From Vreelandella halophila (GTDB taxonomy: Bacteria > Pseudomonadota > Gammaproteobacteria > Pseudomonadales > Oleiphilaceae): 64,000 nt of DNA. Positions 12,796-21,588 of the stretch are shown piece by piece; within the stretch, counting starts at the first letter, position 1; each line of letters starts with the position of its first letter. Location: positions 124,001 to 188,000 of the forward strand of contig NZ_WMEX01000002.1 in assembly GCF_009856365.1 (NCBI RefSeq), read 5' to 3'. Below the pieces are notes generated by a model. It made no database searches, was not told the DNA's origin, and was given only the letters and a program-made list of their open reading frames with translations. Position numbers and translations under genes: made by a program.

Positions 12796-14223
12796 TCAGA
12801 AACTGCTCCAGCCGGTGAACTCCGTGATACGATAAAGCAGGTAACGGCGCCGGCGGCCGTCCGCCCAGACGCCATAGGGGACGCTGCACTGGAAGCCCGG
12901 CGGGTTGCTCCAGCAGCGCTCAAACCAGTCTCCGGCCGCCCGCAGGGCGGGCAGCTCCTCATTCCCCACCAGTTCACAGCCGGCTTCAAGGTTGAGGTCA
13001 TCCAGATTGCGCCGGGTCAGGTTGGCGGAGCCGAGGATCAGCTCCACCCGCCCGTCCCGTCGTTCCAGCCGCACCAGCTTGCAGTGGAACTGTTCACCAT
13101 GGGTGCGGTACCAGCGCACCGGGATTCCGTGGGCGTGCAGCTCCAGCGCTACCTGCCGGTTGGGAAGACCGCCCTTGATGCGCCCGAAGGCGTCCTTGTT
13201 CGGGTCAAGCAGTACCCTGAGCCGGCAGCCCCGGGCCTGTGCCCGCTTCAGGGCCTTTATGACGCGCCTGTGGCTCAGGTAGAACAGCGCCAGATCCAGT
13301 TCATCACCCGGGTTGGCCCTGTTGATCAGTGCCACGCTGGCCTCCCGGATACGGGACTCGGTGAGCAGTCTCAGTCCCGGTCCCTCCGCTGTCGGAGCCG
13401 TTGCGGGGCCCGGCGGTGCCCTGAAATCGCAGCGATACCCCCGGGCCCAGGTCAGCAGGGTCTGCTCCTGGTCAAGCAGGGCAAGGGCTGCGTCACCATG
13501 GACCAGAAGCCCCACGTTGGAATGGGCGCTGCTGGCATCGTGTGGGTTGCCGGAGCTGATCAGCCCGCACCAGCCATCATGGGTGTCCGCCACCATGACC
13601 TTGCGGTGGTTGGCGCGGAAGTTGAACAGGGTCAGCCAGCTGCGAAGGGTCACCGGCCAGGGGCCGATGGGGTTGGGCAGCCAGCCGTTCTGGGGCCAGC
13701 GGGACCAGGGCTGAACCAGCAGGCGCCAGAATACCGACCAGCCCGGGTTGGAATCCCTCAGCCGCGCCAGGGGCGTTTCCAGTATTTCCACACCCGCCTC
13801 TTCCAGACGCTGGAGGTGCTCCGGCCAGTGGGCGCCGTAATAGCTGTTGATCGGATCCACCAGAACGGTGGCGCGCAATCCGGGGCACTGGCGCTGGCGC
13901 TCGATCAGCGCCCGGGTCAGCGTTTCCGTGACCGGCAGGTGTTCGGCAGGATCTGCACCATCCGGATTGAACAGGAACATGTCCATCACCAGCCGCTTCC
14001 GGGCATCCCGGATCAGCCTGAGCATGGCTGGAACCAGCTCGCGGCGGCTGCGGGAACGGCCCCGGGCGTCCACGTAACGGTGGTCGACCAGGAAGCGTGC
14101 TTCGCCCGGTTCGAACCAGGTGGAGGCCATGGCGACTGCCGCCGGCAATGGCTTATAGCGGTGGTACAGGCCCACCCCGAGCAGTACAGCCAGAAGCAGC
14201 AGGACCAGTCCTGTCATCATCAC
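12796..14223 (-). CDS. Phospholipase D-family protein (cardiolipin synthase-like)
   Basis: This 475-residue protein has an N-terminal membrane anchor (residues 4-21) and two PLD half-sites. The first is ANHRKVMVADTHDGW...SSGNPHDAS and the second HCKLVRLERRDGR...LGSANLTRRNLDD. Each keeps the H-x-K core and the downstream Asn/Gly, but the Asp spacing is stretched compared with cardiolipin synthases, so the substrate is uncertain. Its stop codon abuts the stop of the convergent HD-GYP gene with no bases between them. It is a different branch from the cls gene at 26075. Confidence 0.82.
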   Translation of the reverse strand: MMMTGLVLLLLAVLLGVGLYHRYKPLPAAVAMASTWFEPGEARFLVDHRYVDARGRSRSRRELVPAMLRLIRDARKRLVMDMFLFNPDGADPAEHLPVTETLTRALIERQRQCPGLRATVLVDPINSYYGAHWPEHLQRLEEAGVEILETPLARLRDSNPGWSVFWRLLVQPWSRWPQNGWLPNPIGPWPVTLRSWLTLFNFRANHRKVMVADTHDGWCGLISSGNPHDASSAHSNVGLLVHGDAALALLDQEQTLLTWARGYRCDFRAPPGPATAPTAEGPGLRLLTESRIREASVALINRANPGDELDLALFYLSHRRVIKALKRAQARGCRLRVLLDPNKDAFGRIKGGLPNRQVALELHAHGIPVRWYRTHGEQFHCKLVRLERRDGRVELILGSANLTRRNLDDLNLEAGCELVGNEELPALRAAGDWFERCWSNPPGFQCSVPYGVWADGRRRRYLLYRITEFTGWSSF

Positions 14224-14337
14224 GGGGAATACCCCAGTCCTGTTGAACGAGTTGAACAGAATCCTTTGATTGTCTGCCGGACGGCACTGGGAAATACTGG
14301 CCTCATCAGTAACCGGTATGAACCCAGGGAGTCAGAC

Positions 14338-15210
14338 ATGACCGAACGCATTGTTGAACGCCTTATCCACGGCGAGCGCGCCTCTGACGGTGATGGGGTC
14401 CAGCTCAGGCGCAGCCTGGGCCAGGGCCCGTTTGCACGCCTGGATCCCTTCCTGATGCTGGATGAGTTCCAGGCCGACGACAGAAGCGGCCCTATTGGCG
14501 GCTTCCCGCCCCACCCGCACCGGGGCTTTGAGACCGTCACCTACATGCTCGCCGGCAGCATGCAACACCGCGACTCGCTGGGCAACAGTGGCCGCATTGG
14601 CCGTGGCGGGGTGCAGTGGATGACCGCCGCCGGCGGCATTGTGCATTCGGAAATGCCGGAACTGCACGATGGCTACATGCGCGGCTTCCAGCTCTGGATC
14701 AACCTGCCCGCCGCGGACAAGATGAAGGCCCCCCGTTACCAGGACATCCAGGCGGATCGGGTACCGGAATACCCCTTCGACGGTGGCCGGGTACGCGTGA
14801 TCGCCGGCGAGGTGGTGCTCGAAGGCAATACCCTGGTGGGCCCGGTCTCCGGCGTGGCCACGGCGCCGACCTACATGGACCTGGTGATCGAGCCGGGTCG
14901 GGAACTGACTCTGCCGATCGAAGCGGACCACAATGCCATGATCTACGTGTACGACGGGGAAGTATCGGCCGGCGATGACGGCTTCTCACCCGTAGCCGCC
15001 ACCAACGCCGGTCTCCTGTCACGCGGAGACGAGGTCCGCCTGCGTGCCGGGGATGAAGGCGCCGGCCTGCTTCTGCTTGCGGCAAACCCGGTGAAGGAGT
15101 CCGTGGTCCAGCACGGGCCTTTCGTGATGAACGCCCGGGATGAGATTGAGCAGGCGATCCGGGATTACCAGGAAGGGCGGTTTGAGCGGGAGGATGTGGC
15201 ACTGTCCTGA
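14338..15210 (+). CDS. Pirin family protein (cupin)
   Basis: This 290-residue bicupin has the pirin signature HPHRGFETVTYML (metal ligands H and H) followed by GGIVHSEMPE, which supplies the third histidine and the glutamate. Some pirins are quercetin 2,3-dioxygenases; others act as redox-responsive regulators. The metal site is complete, so dioxygenase activity is possible but not shown. The ATG at 14338 was chosen because the family begins with this ERIVERLIHG stretch and GGGAGTCAGAC lies upstream. It is divergent from the PLD gene. Confidence 0.9.
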   Translation: MTERIVERLIHGERASDGDGVQLRRSLGQGPFARLDPFLMLDEFQADDRSGPIGGFPPHPHRGFETVTYMLAGSMQHRDSLGNSGRIGRGGVQWMTAAGGIVHSEMPELHDGYMRGFQLWINLPAADKMKAPRYQDIQADRVPEYPFDGGRVRVIAGEVVLEGNTLVGPVSGVATAPTYMDLVIEPGRELTLPIEADHNAMIYVYDGEVSAGDDGFSPVAATNAGLLSRGDEVRLRAGDEGAGLLLLAANPVKESVVQHGPFVMNARDEIEQAIRDYQEGRFEREDVALS

Positions 15211-15284
15211 GGCTTGACTGTCCAAAACCGCCGGGGCAATCTACAACTGTTCATGGAAAGCCCAATCACAGGGAGTTGTGAGGA

Positions 15285-15503
15285 ATGCCCAACCGCATCA
15301 ACTATGAGTTCCTTAGTCGTCTTGAAGGTGGGAGCAGAACCAAGGGATACGTTCCGCTTCCCGAATCCGAGGCGAAGAGCATTGATCAAGCGGTTAAAAC
15401 GGCGCATATCGGGAAGCTGAGGACGCGGTATCCCTTGTGCACTAGCGTTCATTGCTGGATGCAGTCTGGCTGGTTAGGCTACGGAAACGGAGCGCATCTT
15501 TAA
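15285..15503 (+). pseudogene. Remnant of a pesticin-type muramidase (N-terminal piece)
   Basis: A 72-codon frame begins with a good Shine-Dalgarno (GAGGA) and the sequence NYEFLSRLEGG...GYVP. That pattern resembles the start of pesticin C-terminus-like lysozymes, where the glutamate of LEGG is catalytic. The expected SGVTIATGFDLG-type segment with the other catalytic residues is missing: the text jumps to EAKSIDQAVKTAHIGKL, which resembles the late part of that domain. The final ~20 codons look out of frame. The family assignment is from memory of the motif and is tentative. GC is near 52%, compared with about 65% in flanking genes. Confidence 0.45.
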
Positions 15504-16068
15504 CGCTGAACTCCAGAAGGCGTTCCAGAACTACGAGCAAACACTGGAGAAGCAACATCCTCCGCTCACTTTCTCATCCGGCACTACGGTTGAGACGTGC
15601 CGCGACTATCTGTCGCAATCCGATACGGATGTGCTGGCTGAAGGTGTTGATAACCGGACCGTAGCCGGGGATTACCTGCTATGTGCTTCGGTTGCAGCGC
15701 TGAACCAGTCTGAGGAAGCAGGCGGAATCCAGTACAGCCCCGAGTCTTACGGCAAGCAACTCATGGATCGGCTGGATCTCAGGTGCTTCCCCTCGTCTCT
15801 GGGACCCAGGGTAACGGATAAGCAGTACACCCTGGCGGACCTGGAGTCAGAAGCCGTCCACCATTCCCGTTATAGAGTGGGCTTTGATTCTAAGAACTGG
15901 CACTTCGCCCTGGAGGTTGTCGCAGCAACGGACCTGAATGACAACGGGCAGGATGACTGGCTCCTGTGGCTCGTGGATGAGGCGAAGACCGGTAACTACC
16001 GCAATTATGATTTGCTGGTTGCCTATGATGTCGAGGGCTCAGGGTCTATCCAGGCTGAGCCCTTCTGA
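15442..16068 (+). pseudogene. Broken lipoprotein gene of unknown family
   Basis: One frame reads LAFIAGC (a good lipobox, cysteine codon at 15460), then an in-frame TAG at 15475-15477, then 196 open codons to the TGA at 16066. No start codon precedes the lipobox in this frame; upstream is a TGA at 15418. The mature part contains four cysteines and ends with a polar domain (NWHFALEVVAATDLNDNGQ, DDWLLWLVDEA). An alternative is a shorter intact gene from the ATG at 15631 (145 residues), but this would lack a signal. Function is not recognised. It may have been the partner or immunity protein of the preceding muramidase fragment. Confidence 0.5.
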
Positions 16069-16115
16069 CTGCCGTGTTGTTGCCTTGAGCAGCTCTATCT
16101 GTCGACCCTGTCATG

Positions 16116-16141
16116 ATCCCGGCCCAGCGCCGGGATTTTTT
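16116..16141 (+). terminator. Rho-independent terminator after the decayed segment
   Basis: ATCCCGGC (16116-16123) pairs perfectly with GCCGGGAT (16129-16136) around a CCAGC loop, followed by six T. It isolates the DUF6502 operon from upstream transcription. Confidence 0.9.
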
Positions 16142-16152
16142 ATGTCTCATTG

Positions 16153-16186
16153 TTGACTTTTCAAATATTGGGAATAATATCCCAAT
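16153..16186 (+). promoter_or_regulatory. Promoter with overlapping palindrome for the DUF6502 operon
   Basis: TTGACT (16153-16158), a 16-base spacer and TAATAT (16175-16180) make a good sigma-70 promoter in an AT-rich patch. A perfect inverted repeat, ATTGGGA (16167-16173) and TCCCAAT (16180-16186) with a 6-base spacer, overlaps the -10 box and is likely an operator. The transcription start would fall at or within a base or two of the ATG at 16188, so the mRNA would be leaderless. Confidence 0.65.
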
Positions 16187-16187
16187 T

Positions 16188-17000
16188 ATGGAAAGAGGCA
16201 ATAACACTCCACTCACCCAGGCGCTGTACCGGATCCTGAGGCCGCTGGCCCGGCTTCTGCTGCGCAATGGGATCGCCTACCAGCAGTTCGCGGAACTGGT
16301 GAAGAGGGCCTATGTGGATGCGGCGCGCGAGGATTTCCAGGGCCGGGATCGCAAGCCGAGTGATTCGCGCACGGCGGTGATGACAGGGCTGACCCGCAAG
16401 GACGTGAAGCGCCTCCGGGAACAGTCGGAGGCCGTCAACGGGACCGTTCCTGCCGCGGGCAACCGCGTGCTGCGCGTGGTCAGCGGCTGGGTGCACGATC
16501 CGGCCTTCCAGGAACAGGATGGTGCTCCGGCGGTGCTGGCCTTCGACGGTGGCTTCGCGGAGCTGGTACGCCGTTACAGCGGTGACATGACGCCCCGGGC
16601 GGTGTTGGAGGAGCTGGAGCGTGTCGGCGTGGCGACCGAGTCCGACGGCGTCCACCTGCTGCGCCGCAGCCTGATCGCTGGGGACGACCACGAACGATTG
16701 GCCATCTTCGGCGAGGGCGTCTCGGACCTGGTGCGGACCATGGACCACAACCTTTCCGGTGGCTCACCGCTGTTCCAGCGCACCCTGAGCTACAACCGGG
16801 TGCCGGAACGCTGGTTGCCCCAGTGGCGGGCCTATTCCGCGGAGCGCTGCCAGGCGCTGCTCGAGGAACTGGATGACTGGCTGGCGAGGGCGGATGCGGA
16901 TGTCAGTGGGGAAGGTATGGATGAACCGCTCCATCGGACCGGCGTCAGCGTGTTCCAGTTTGAGGATCCGAGCGGGTCTCCGGAGGCCAATGATGACTGA
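16188..17000 (+). CDS. DUF6502 family protein with N-terminal helix-turn-helix-like region
   Basis: This 270-residue protein fits the DUF6502 pattern. The N-terminal ~85 residues (ALYRILRPLARLLLRNGIAYQQF, then SDSRTAVMTGLTRKDVKRLRE) look like a winged or helix-turn-helix DNA-binding domain. The rest (VVSGWVHDPAFQEQDGAPAVL, VLEELERVGV, LLRRSL) is the family core. It has no signal peptide or membrane segment, so it is cytoplasmic. The ATG at 16188 gives the family's usual beginning; the longer frame from 16113 would run through the terminator. Its stop overlaps the next gene in ATGATGACTGA. A regulatory role over the downstream lipoprotein is inferred from context. Confidence 0.8.
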   Translation: MERGNNTPLTQALYRILRPLARLLLRNGIAYQQFAELVKRAYVDAAREDFQGRDRKPSDSRTAVMTGLTRKDVKRLREQSEAVNGTVPAAGNRVLRVVSGWVHDPAFQEQDGAPAVLAFDGGFAELVRRYSGDMTPRAVLEELERVGVATESDGVHLLRRSLIAGDDHERLAIFGEGVSDLVRTMDHNLSGGSPLFQRTLSYNRVPERWLPQWRAYSAERCQALLEELDDWLARADADVSGEGMDEPLHRTGVSVFQFEDPSGSPEANDD

Positions 17001-17343
17001 GTCGACTCTTGAGTGGCAGGTCTCATCGCTGGCCCTTCAGTTACTCTCCGAGCGGGCCCAGAAAGTGATTCGGCATTGGGTCAGCAGTGGTCCGTTCCGG
17101 GATGTCACCGGCGCCCCCGGCCTGCTGTACCTCGCTGGTGATGGCGAAAAGAGCTTCGTGAGCCTGGCGGTGGAGGCGGGGTGCCGGGCCTGCACGACCT
17201 CGGTGCTGGAGGAAATGACCCATATGGGCATGGTTGAACAGGATTCCGCCGCGCGCGTGCTGTTACGACGCGCGGCCTATGCGCCGGCGGCACCGAGCGC
17301 CGGGTCAGTGGTCGGGAGAGAACAGCTGGGGGAAGCATCATGA
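16990..17343 (+). CDS. Half-length DUF6502 paralogue
   Basis: This 117-residue protein overlaps the gene before it by 11 bases and the gene after it by 4. It aligns with the middle of the upstream DUF6502 protein: RAQKVIRHWV with RVLRVVSGWV, then the shared GAP, then VLEEMTHMGMVE with VLEELERVGVAT, and LLRRA with LLRRS. It lacks the N-terminal DNA-binding-like region, so it is a truncated duplicate or a dedicated partner. Two cysteines (CRACTT) are present that the longer copy lacks. The start is ATG at 16990 or 16993. Confidence 0.7.
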   Translation: MMTESTLEWQVSSLALQLLSERAQKVIRHWVSSGPFRDVTGAPGLLYLAGDGEKSFVSLAVEAGCRACTTSVLEEMTHMGMVEQDSAARVLLRRAAYAPAAPSAGSVVGREQLGEAS

Positions 17344-18815
17344 AACGCAATCGACTGAGTCTGGCCGTATACGCGGCCGTCTTTGGCAGCGTTCTGGGGG
17401 TGGGAGGTTGTTTTGGCGGCGGCAGTGGCGGCGGTAATGTGGCCGATGGGGGTATCCGTGGTACCGGTGCCAGCGTTGGGCCCGTGGCACGCTTTGGCAG
17501 TGTCTTCGTGAATGGCACGCGCTTTGATACCAGCAGTCTCAATGGCCGCGTGGAAAGTGACGATGGCATCGACCGCGAGGATGACCTTGAGAAAGGCATG
17601 ATCCTGCGTGTGGAAGGCGAATGGCGGAATAACGGCCGGGGAACCGCCGAGCGGTTGGAGTACGACGACACCCTGCGTGGCAACGTCCAGAACGTCACCG
17701 TCGTGGATGCCACTGCCGGCACCGCGGAACTGACGATCCTTGACCAGACGGTACAGGTGGATGGCCAGACCGTGCTGAGGGACATCTCGTTCGCCAGTAT
17801 CGAGGATCTTGCGGATCAGTTCGTCCGCGTCAGCGGCTGGCGTCTTGCGGATGGCAGTTTCCGGGCCTCGTTCGTGGGCACCCATAGTGGTGGCAGTGAC
17901 GATGACGTTGAGATTGAAGGGCGTATCGATGCCGGCAGCCTTGATACCGGTGCTCGCACCTTTGCCATCAACGGGCTGATCACCGAGTGGACCAGTACGA
18001 CGGAATTCGACGATCTGACGGAATCCGACCTCGCTGAGGATCTTGGGGTTGAGGTCGAAGGCCGTTTTCAGGGTGACCGGCTTGTCGCAACGGAGATTGA
18101 GCGCGAGGACAGCGCCCGTTACAGCCGGGGCGACGATGACGACCTTGAGATTGTTGGTCCCGTCACAGTCCCCTGGGAGTCGAATGACCGGACCTTCTCG
18201 GTGAACGGCATCGAGTTCGACGTGGATGATGACACCGAGTTCGATGACGGGCTTCAGCCCACCGACCTGGTGGCGGGCCGACTGGTGAAGGTCGAAGCCG
18301 AGTTCGATGACGGTCGCTGGGTCGCCGAAGAAGTGGAGCAGCGCGAGGCTAACGCCGAGGTGGACGGCACCCTCACCGCAACCCCGGATCGGGATAATGA
18401 AATCCTGAGGGTGGGAGGCGTCGAGGTCCGTGTGACGGCCAGCACCGTGATCTCGGATGACGACGATGATGACGGGCGGCGTCTTGGCTTCGACGACCTG
18501 AGCGAAGGCTTCTCTTACGAGGTTGAGGGTATCGATCGGGGCAGTGATGGCTATCTGGAAGCCGTGAAGATCGAGCGGGATGACGATGATGGTGAGGGGT
18601 TCAATCTGGAAGGTGTCATTACGGATCTTGATCCCAGCAGCGGAGAGAATCGCCTGATTGTCCTTGGACTCAGCATACAGACAAACGTCAGCACCGGGTT
18701 TGATAACACCAGCTTTGAAAATCTCACCATTGGAGACCGCGTGGAGGTTGAGTATCAGAAAAGCGGCGGTGACTACATTGCTGAAGAGGTGGAGCTGGAG
18801 GATGACGACGACTGA
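17340..18815 (+). CDS. DUF5666 repeat lipoprotein
   Basis: This 491-residue protein has a signal peptide and lipobox (LGVGGC, cysteine at residue 24), then a glycine/serine linker and about five repeats of ~75 residues with the pattern 'VEIEGRID...RTFAINGL...T.FDD', typical of DUF5666. It is strongly acidic, with runs of D. The surface or periplasmic location is supported; the function is unknown. The ATG overlaps the stop of the preceding gene (ATGA), which indicates translational coupling with the two DUF6502 proteins. The acidity fits a salt-adapted or cation-binding extracytoplasmic protein. Confidence 0.82.
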   Translation: MKRNRLSLAVYAAVFGSVLGVGGCFGGGSGGGNVADGGIRGTGASVGPVARFGSVFVNGTRFDTSSLNGRVESDDGIDREDDLEKGMILRVEGEWRNNGRGTAERLEYDDTLRGNVQNVTVVDATAGTAELTILDQTVQVDGQTVLRDISFASIEDLADQFVRVSGWRLADGSFRASFVGTHSGGSDDDVEIEGRIDAGSLDTGARTFAINGLITEWTSTTEFDDLTESDLAEDLGVEVEGRFQGDRLVATEIEREDSARYSRGDDDDLEIVGPVTVPWESNDRTFSVNGIEFDVDDDTEFDDGLQPTDLVAGRLVKVEAEFDDGRWVAEEVEQREANAEVDGTLTATPDRDNEILRVGGVEVRVTASTVISDDDDDDGRRLGFDDLSEGFSYEVEGIDRGSDGYLEAVKIERDDDDGEGFNLEGVITDLDPSSGENRLIVLGLSIQTNVSTGFDNTSFENLTIGDRVEVEYQKSGGDYIAEEVELEDDDD

Positions 18816-18841
18816 TCACTGAAAGCCGTCATCCAGCCACA

Positions 18842-18877
18842 AAAAACCCCGGCAGGGCGAACCTGACCGGGGTTTTT
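18842..18877. terminator. Bidirectional terminator between the DUF5666 gene and fadE
   Basis: AAAAACCCCGG pairs with CCGGGGTTTTT around an AGG/CCT-extended GCGAA loop. There is an A-tract on one side and a T-tract on the other, so it can serve both converging genes. Confidence 0.9.
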
Positions 18878-18894
18878 AACACTCTGGTACGTGG

Positions 18895-21348
18895 TTACAG
18901 CACGTTGTGCTTCACCAGCTTGCGCTTGTTGTGGGCGAGCCCGTCGAACGGGAAGTCGTCCACGCTCAGCATCTCCAGTACTTCGGCCTCGTACTTGCGC
19001 ATGAACTCGGCGTCGTCCTGGGAGATCAGGCCGGCTTCCAGCCCTGCCTCGAACTTCTGCTCGGGGTGCAGCGCCTCGGCGGGCAGCTCGCCCTTGGCGT
19101 GCGCCTTGTCCAGGGTCTTGTAGAGCTTGTCCGCGCGCGGGTAGTCCGCCAGAAGCTGGTTGTAGTGTGCCAGTGGGTTGAAGACCTCGCCCTTCTGTTC
19201 AAGCGTGTCCCAGGTGTTGCTGGTGAGCTTGGCGCGCAGCGCGGAGTCCGTGCTGATCGCGCGGGCAATCGCCTGGGTGCGCTTGTCGGAGGGCGCCTTC
19301 CAGCGCCGGCCCAGCGGCATGGTGACCCAGCGCAGGGCCACGGCAACCGCCCGATTCGGCAGGTTGTCCAGCAGCTCGTCCAGCGCTTTCTCGGCGCGGT
19401 TCAGGAGGTACTCGCAGCTGTAGGCCATGAGCTCGCGTTCGCCTTCCACAGCCTGCCCTTCGTGCCAGTTCTTGAGCACCATGGAGGTCAGGTAGAGGTT
19501 GGCGAGCACATCACCCAGCCGCGCCGAGAGCAGCTCGCGCAGCTTGAGGTCCGAGCCCAGTGTGGTCATGGCTGCATCCGAGGCCAGGCCGAAGGCGGCG
19601 CTGAAGCGGTTCACGGCACGAGCATAGGGTGCCGCCGCGTTGTCGAAGGGTACGTCGCCACGGCCGAGACCAATGGCCTGGGTGAAGGCGCGGGCGGCAT
19701 TGCCGAAGACGAGGCCTGCGTGGTTGAAGAAGGCATCGTCGAAGGCATCAATGTCGTCACTGTCCTTGGCCGCCAGCTCATCCAGCACATAGGGATGGCA
19801 GCGGATCGCACCCTGACCAAAGATCATCAGACTGCGGGTCATGATGTTGGCACCCTCCACCGTTATGGAGACGGCCGAGCCGGCAAAGGACAGCCCCAGG
19901 TAGTTGCGTGGCCCCAGGGTGACAGTCTTGCCGCCGTGAACGTCCATGGCATCGGAGAGGATGTCACGCTGATACTCGGTCAGCTGGCTCTTGAGGATGG
20001 CCGAGGGGACGGCGGGCTTTTCGCCGTTGTCGATCATGTTGGCGGTCTGCATCACCGCGGACTGGGCGATGTAGGCCTTGCCGGCGATTCGCGCCAGCGG
20101 TTCCTGCACGCCTTCCATGTCCGCCACCGGGGTGTTGAACTGGCGGCGGATGCGAGTGAAGCCACCGGCCAGGCCTACGGCGTAGCGGCCACTGCCACTG
20201 GCACCGGAGGGCAGGGTGATGCAGCGGCCCACGGAGAGGCACTCAACCAGCATGCGCCAGCCCTGGCCGGCCATATCCGGGCCGCCGATGATGTAGTCCA
20301 GAGGAATGAACACATCCTTGCCCTTGATCGGCCCGTTCATGAAGGGGGTGCCGATGGGCGCGTGCCGGCGGCCGATTTCCATGCCCTCGGTGTCACGCGG
20401 GATCAGCGCGCAGGTGATGCCCAGGTCCTTCTGCTCGCCCAGCAGGTTGTCCGGGTCGAACATGCGGAAGGCCAGACCGACCACGGTGGCGATGGGCGCC
20501 AGGGTGATCCAGCGCTTCTCGAAGTTCAGGCGCAGGCCGACCACTTCCTTGCCGTCGATCTCCTGTTTGCACACGATGCCGGTGTCCGGCAGCGAGGTGG
20601 CGTCGGACCCGGCGCGCGGGCCGGTGAGGCCGAAGCAAGGAATCTCCCGGCCGTCGGCCAGGCGTGGCAGGTAGTAGTTCTTCTGGTCGTCGGTGCCGTA
20701 CTTGAGCAGCAGCTCACCGGGGCCCAGGGAGTTGGGCACGCCCACAGAAACCATCAGGGACTCGTTCACGGAGAGCTTCTGCAGCACCGCGGACTGGGCG
20801 CGGGCGGAGAGGCCGAGGCCGCCGTATTCCTTCGGGATGATCATGCCGAAGAAGCGTTCCTTTTTCAGGTAGTCCCAGACCTCCTTGGGCAGGTCCGCGC
20901 GCTCGAAGCCGATGTCCCAGGCATTGCACATGCTGGCCGCCACGGCGCACTGGTTGTCCACGAACGCCTGCTCGTTCTGGGAGAGACCTGTGTTGCGATT
21001 GGTCAGCAGACGGTGCCAGTCCGGGCGGCCGGTGAAGAGCTCACCGTCCCAGCCAACGGTGCCCGCGTCCAGGGCTTGCTTCTCGGTCTCAGAGACCTTG
21101 GGCGCCACCTTCTTGAACATGGCGAAGGCTCTCGGGGTAAGCCACTGGCGGCGCAGGCCGGGGAGTCCGGCAAAGGCGGTGATGCCGGCGCCGATGAACA
21201 GCAGCAGGCTGAACCAGCCGGTGCCCATGAACAGGCCGATGATGCCGACCACGACCATGACGGCGATGGCCGCCGCTGCGCCGGATTCGCGCCGCAGCAC
21301 GAACAGCAGGCCGGCGAGAGCGAGCAGAACAACAATGAGGAGATCCAT
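18895..21348 (-). CDS. fadE: Acyl-CoA dehydrogenase FadE
   Basis: FadE is the flavoprotein that catalyses the first step of fatty-acid beta-oxidation. With the start at 21348 (MDLLIVVLLALAGLLFVLR) it is 817 residues, against 814 in E. coli. Two N-terminal membrane helices (residues 1-70) anchor it. The acyl-CoA dehydrogenase core follows (KEYGGLGLSARAQSAVLQKL, FGLTGPRAGSDATSLPDTG, FVEGANIMTRSLMIFGQGA). In the last third is the long C-terminal extension special to FadE. Fifty additional codons upstream are open but look non-coding, and AGGGA sits before the chosen ATG. Confidence 0.95.
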   Translation of the reverse strand: MDLLIVVLLALAGLLFVLRRESGAAAAIAVMVVVGIIGLFMGTGWFSLLLFIGAGITAFAGLPGLRRQWLTPRAFAMFKKVAPKVSETEKQALDAGTVGWDGELFTGRPDWHRLLTNRNTGLSQNEQAFVDNQCAVAASMCNAWDIGFERADLPKEVWDYLKKERFFGMIIPKEYGGLGLSARAQSAVLQKLSVNESLMVSVGVPNSLGPGELLLKYGTDDQKNYYLPRLADGREIPCFGLTGPRAGSDATSLPDTGIVCKQEIDGKEVVGLRLNFEKRWITLAPIATVVGLAFRMFDPDNLLGEQKDLGITCALIPRDTEGMEIGRRHAPIGTPFMNGPIKGKDVFIPLDYIIGGPDMAGQGWRMLVECLSVGRCITLPSGASGSGRYAVGLAGGFTRIRRQFNTPVADMEGVQEPLARIAGKAYIAQSAVMQTANMIDNGEKPAVPSAILKSQLTEYQRDILSDAMDVHGGKTVTLGPRNYLGLSFAGSAVSITVEGANIMTRSLMIFGQGAIRCHPYVLDELAAKDSDDIDAFDDAFFNHAGLVFGNAARAFTQAIGLGRGDVPFDNAAAPYARAVNRFSAAFGLASDAAMTTLGSDLKLRELLSARLGDVLANLYLTSMVLKNWHEGQAVEGERELMAYSCEYLLNRAEKALDELLDNLPNRAVAVALRWVTMPLGRRWKAPSDKRTQAIARAISTDSALRAKLTSNTWDTLEQKGEVFNPLAHYNQLLADYPRADKLYKTLDKAHAKGELPAEALHPEQKFEAGLEAGLISQDDAEFMRKYEAEVLEMLSVDDFPFDGLAHNKRKLVKHNVL

Positions 21349-21588
21349 AGTGTTTCCCTGTGTTGGCCTTGGAGTTGGATTGTCTGGCTGTATACGATAC
21401 CAGCAATGCAACGGATTGTATCGCCGTTGGGCCCGCTGATGGCAAGCGTTGTGGCGTTGTTGGCAGGGAAGGGGAGGGGGCTGGTGGTTACAAATCACAA
21501 CCCGGGATGGCCGGTGGTCGGGGTTTACCTCTGGTCAGAAGTTGTTCAATATGGGAAGTAGACAACCCACCTGAGCGAGGTGAGAGGC

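Noticed and set aside
13084-14337. Long open frame preceding the pirin ATG on the plus strand
   Set aside because: It is antisense to the phospholipase D gene on the other strand, with low-information sequence; the pirin begins at 14338.
15631-16068. Intact 145-residue gene from the ATG at 15631
   Set aside because: The frame continues upstream to a lipobox with a stop in between, and there is no Shine-Dalgarno at 15631; a decayed lipoprotein explains more.
18907-21561. 884-codon plus-strand frame opposite fadE
   Set aside because: It is the complement of fadE in a high-GC region. fadE has full family motifs, while this frame has none.
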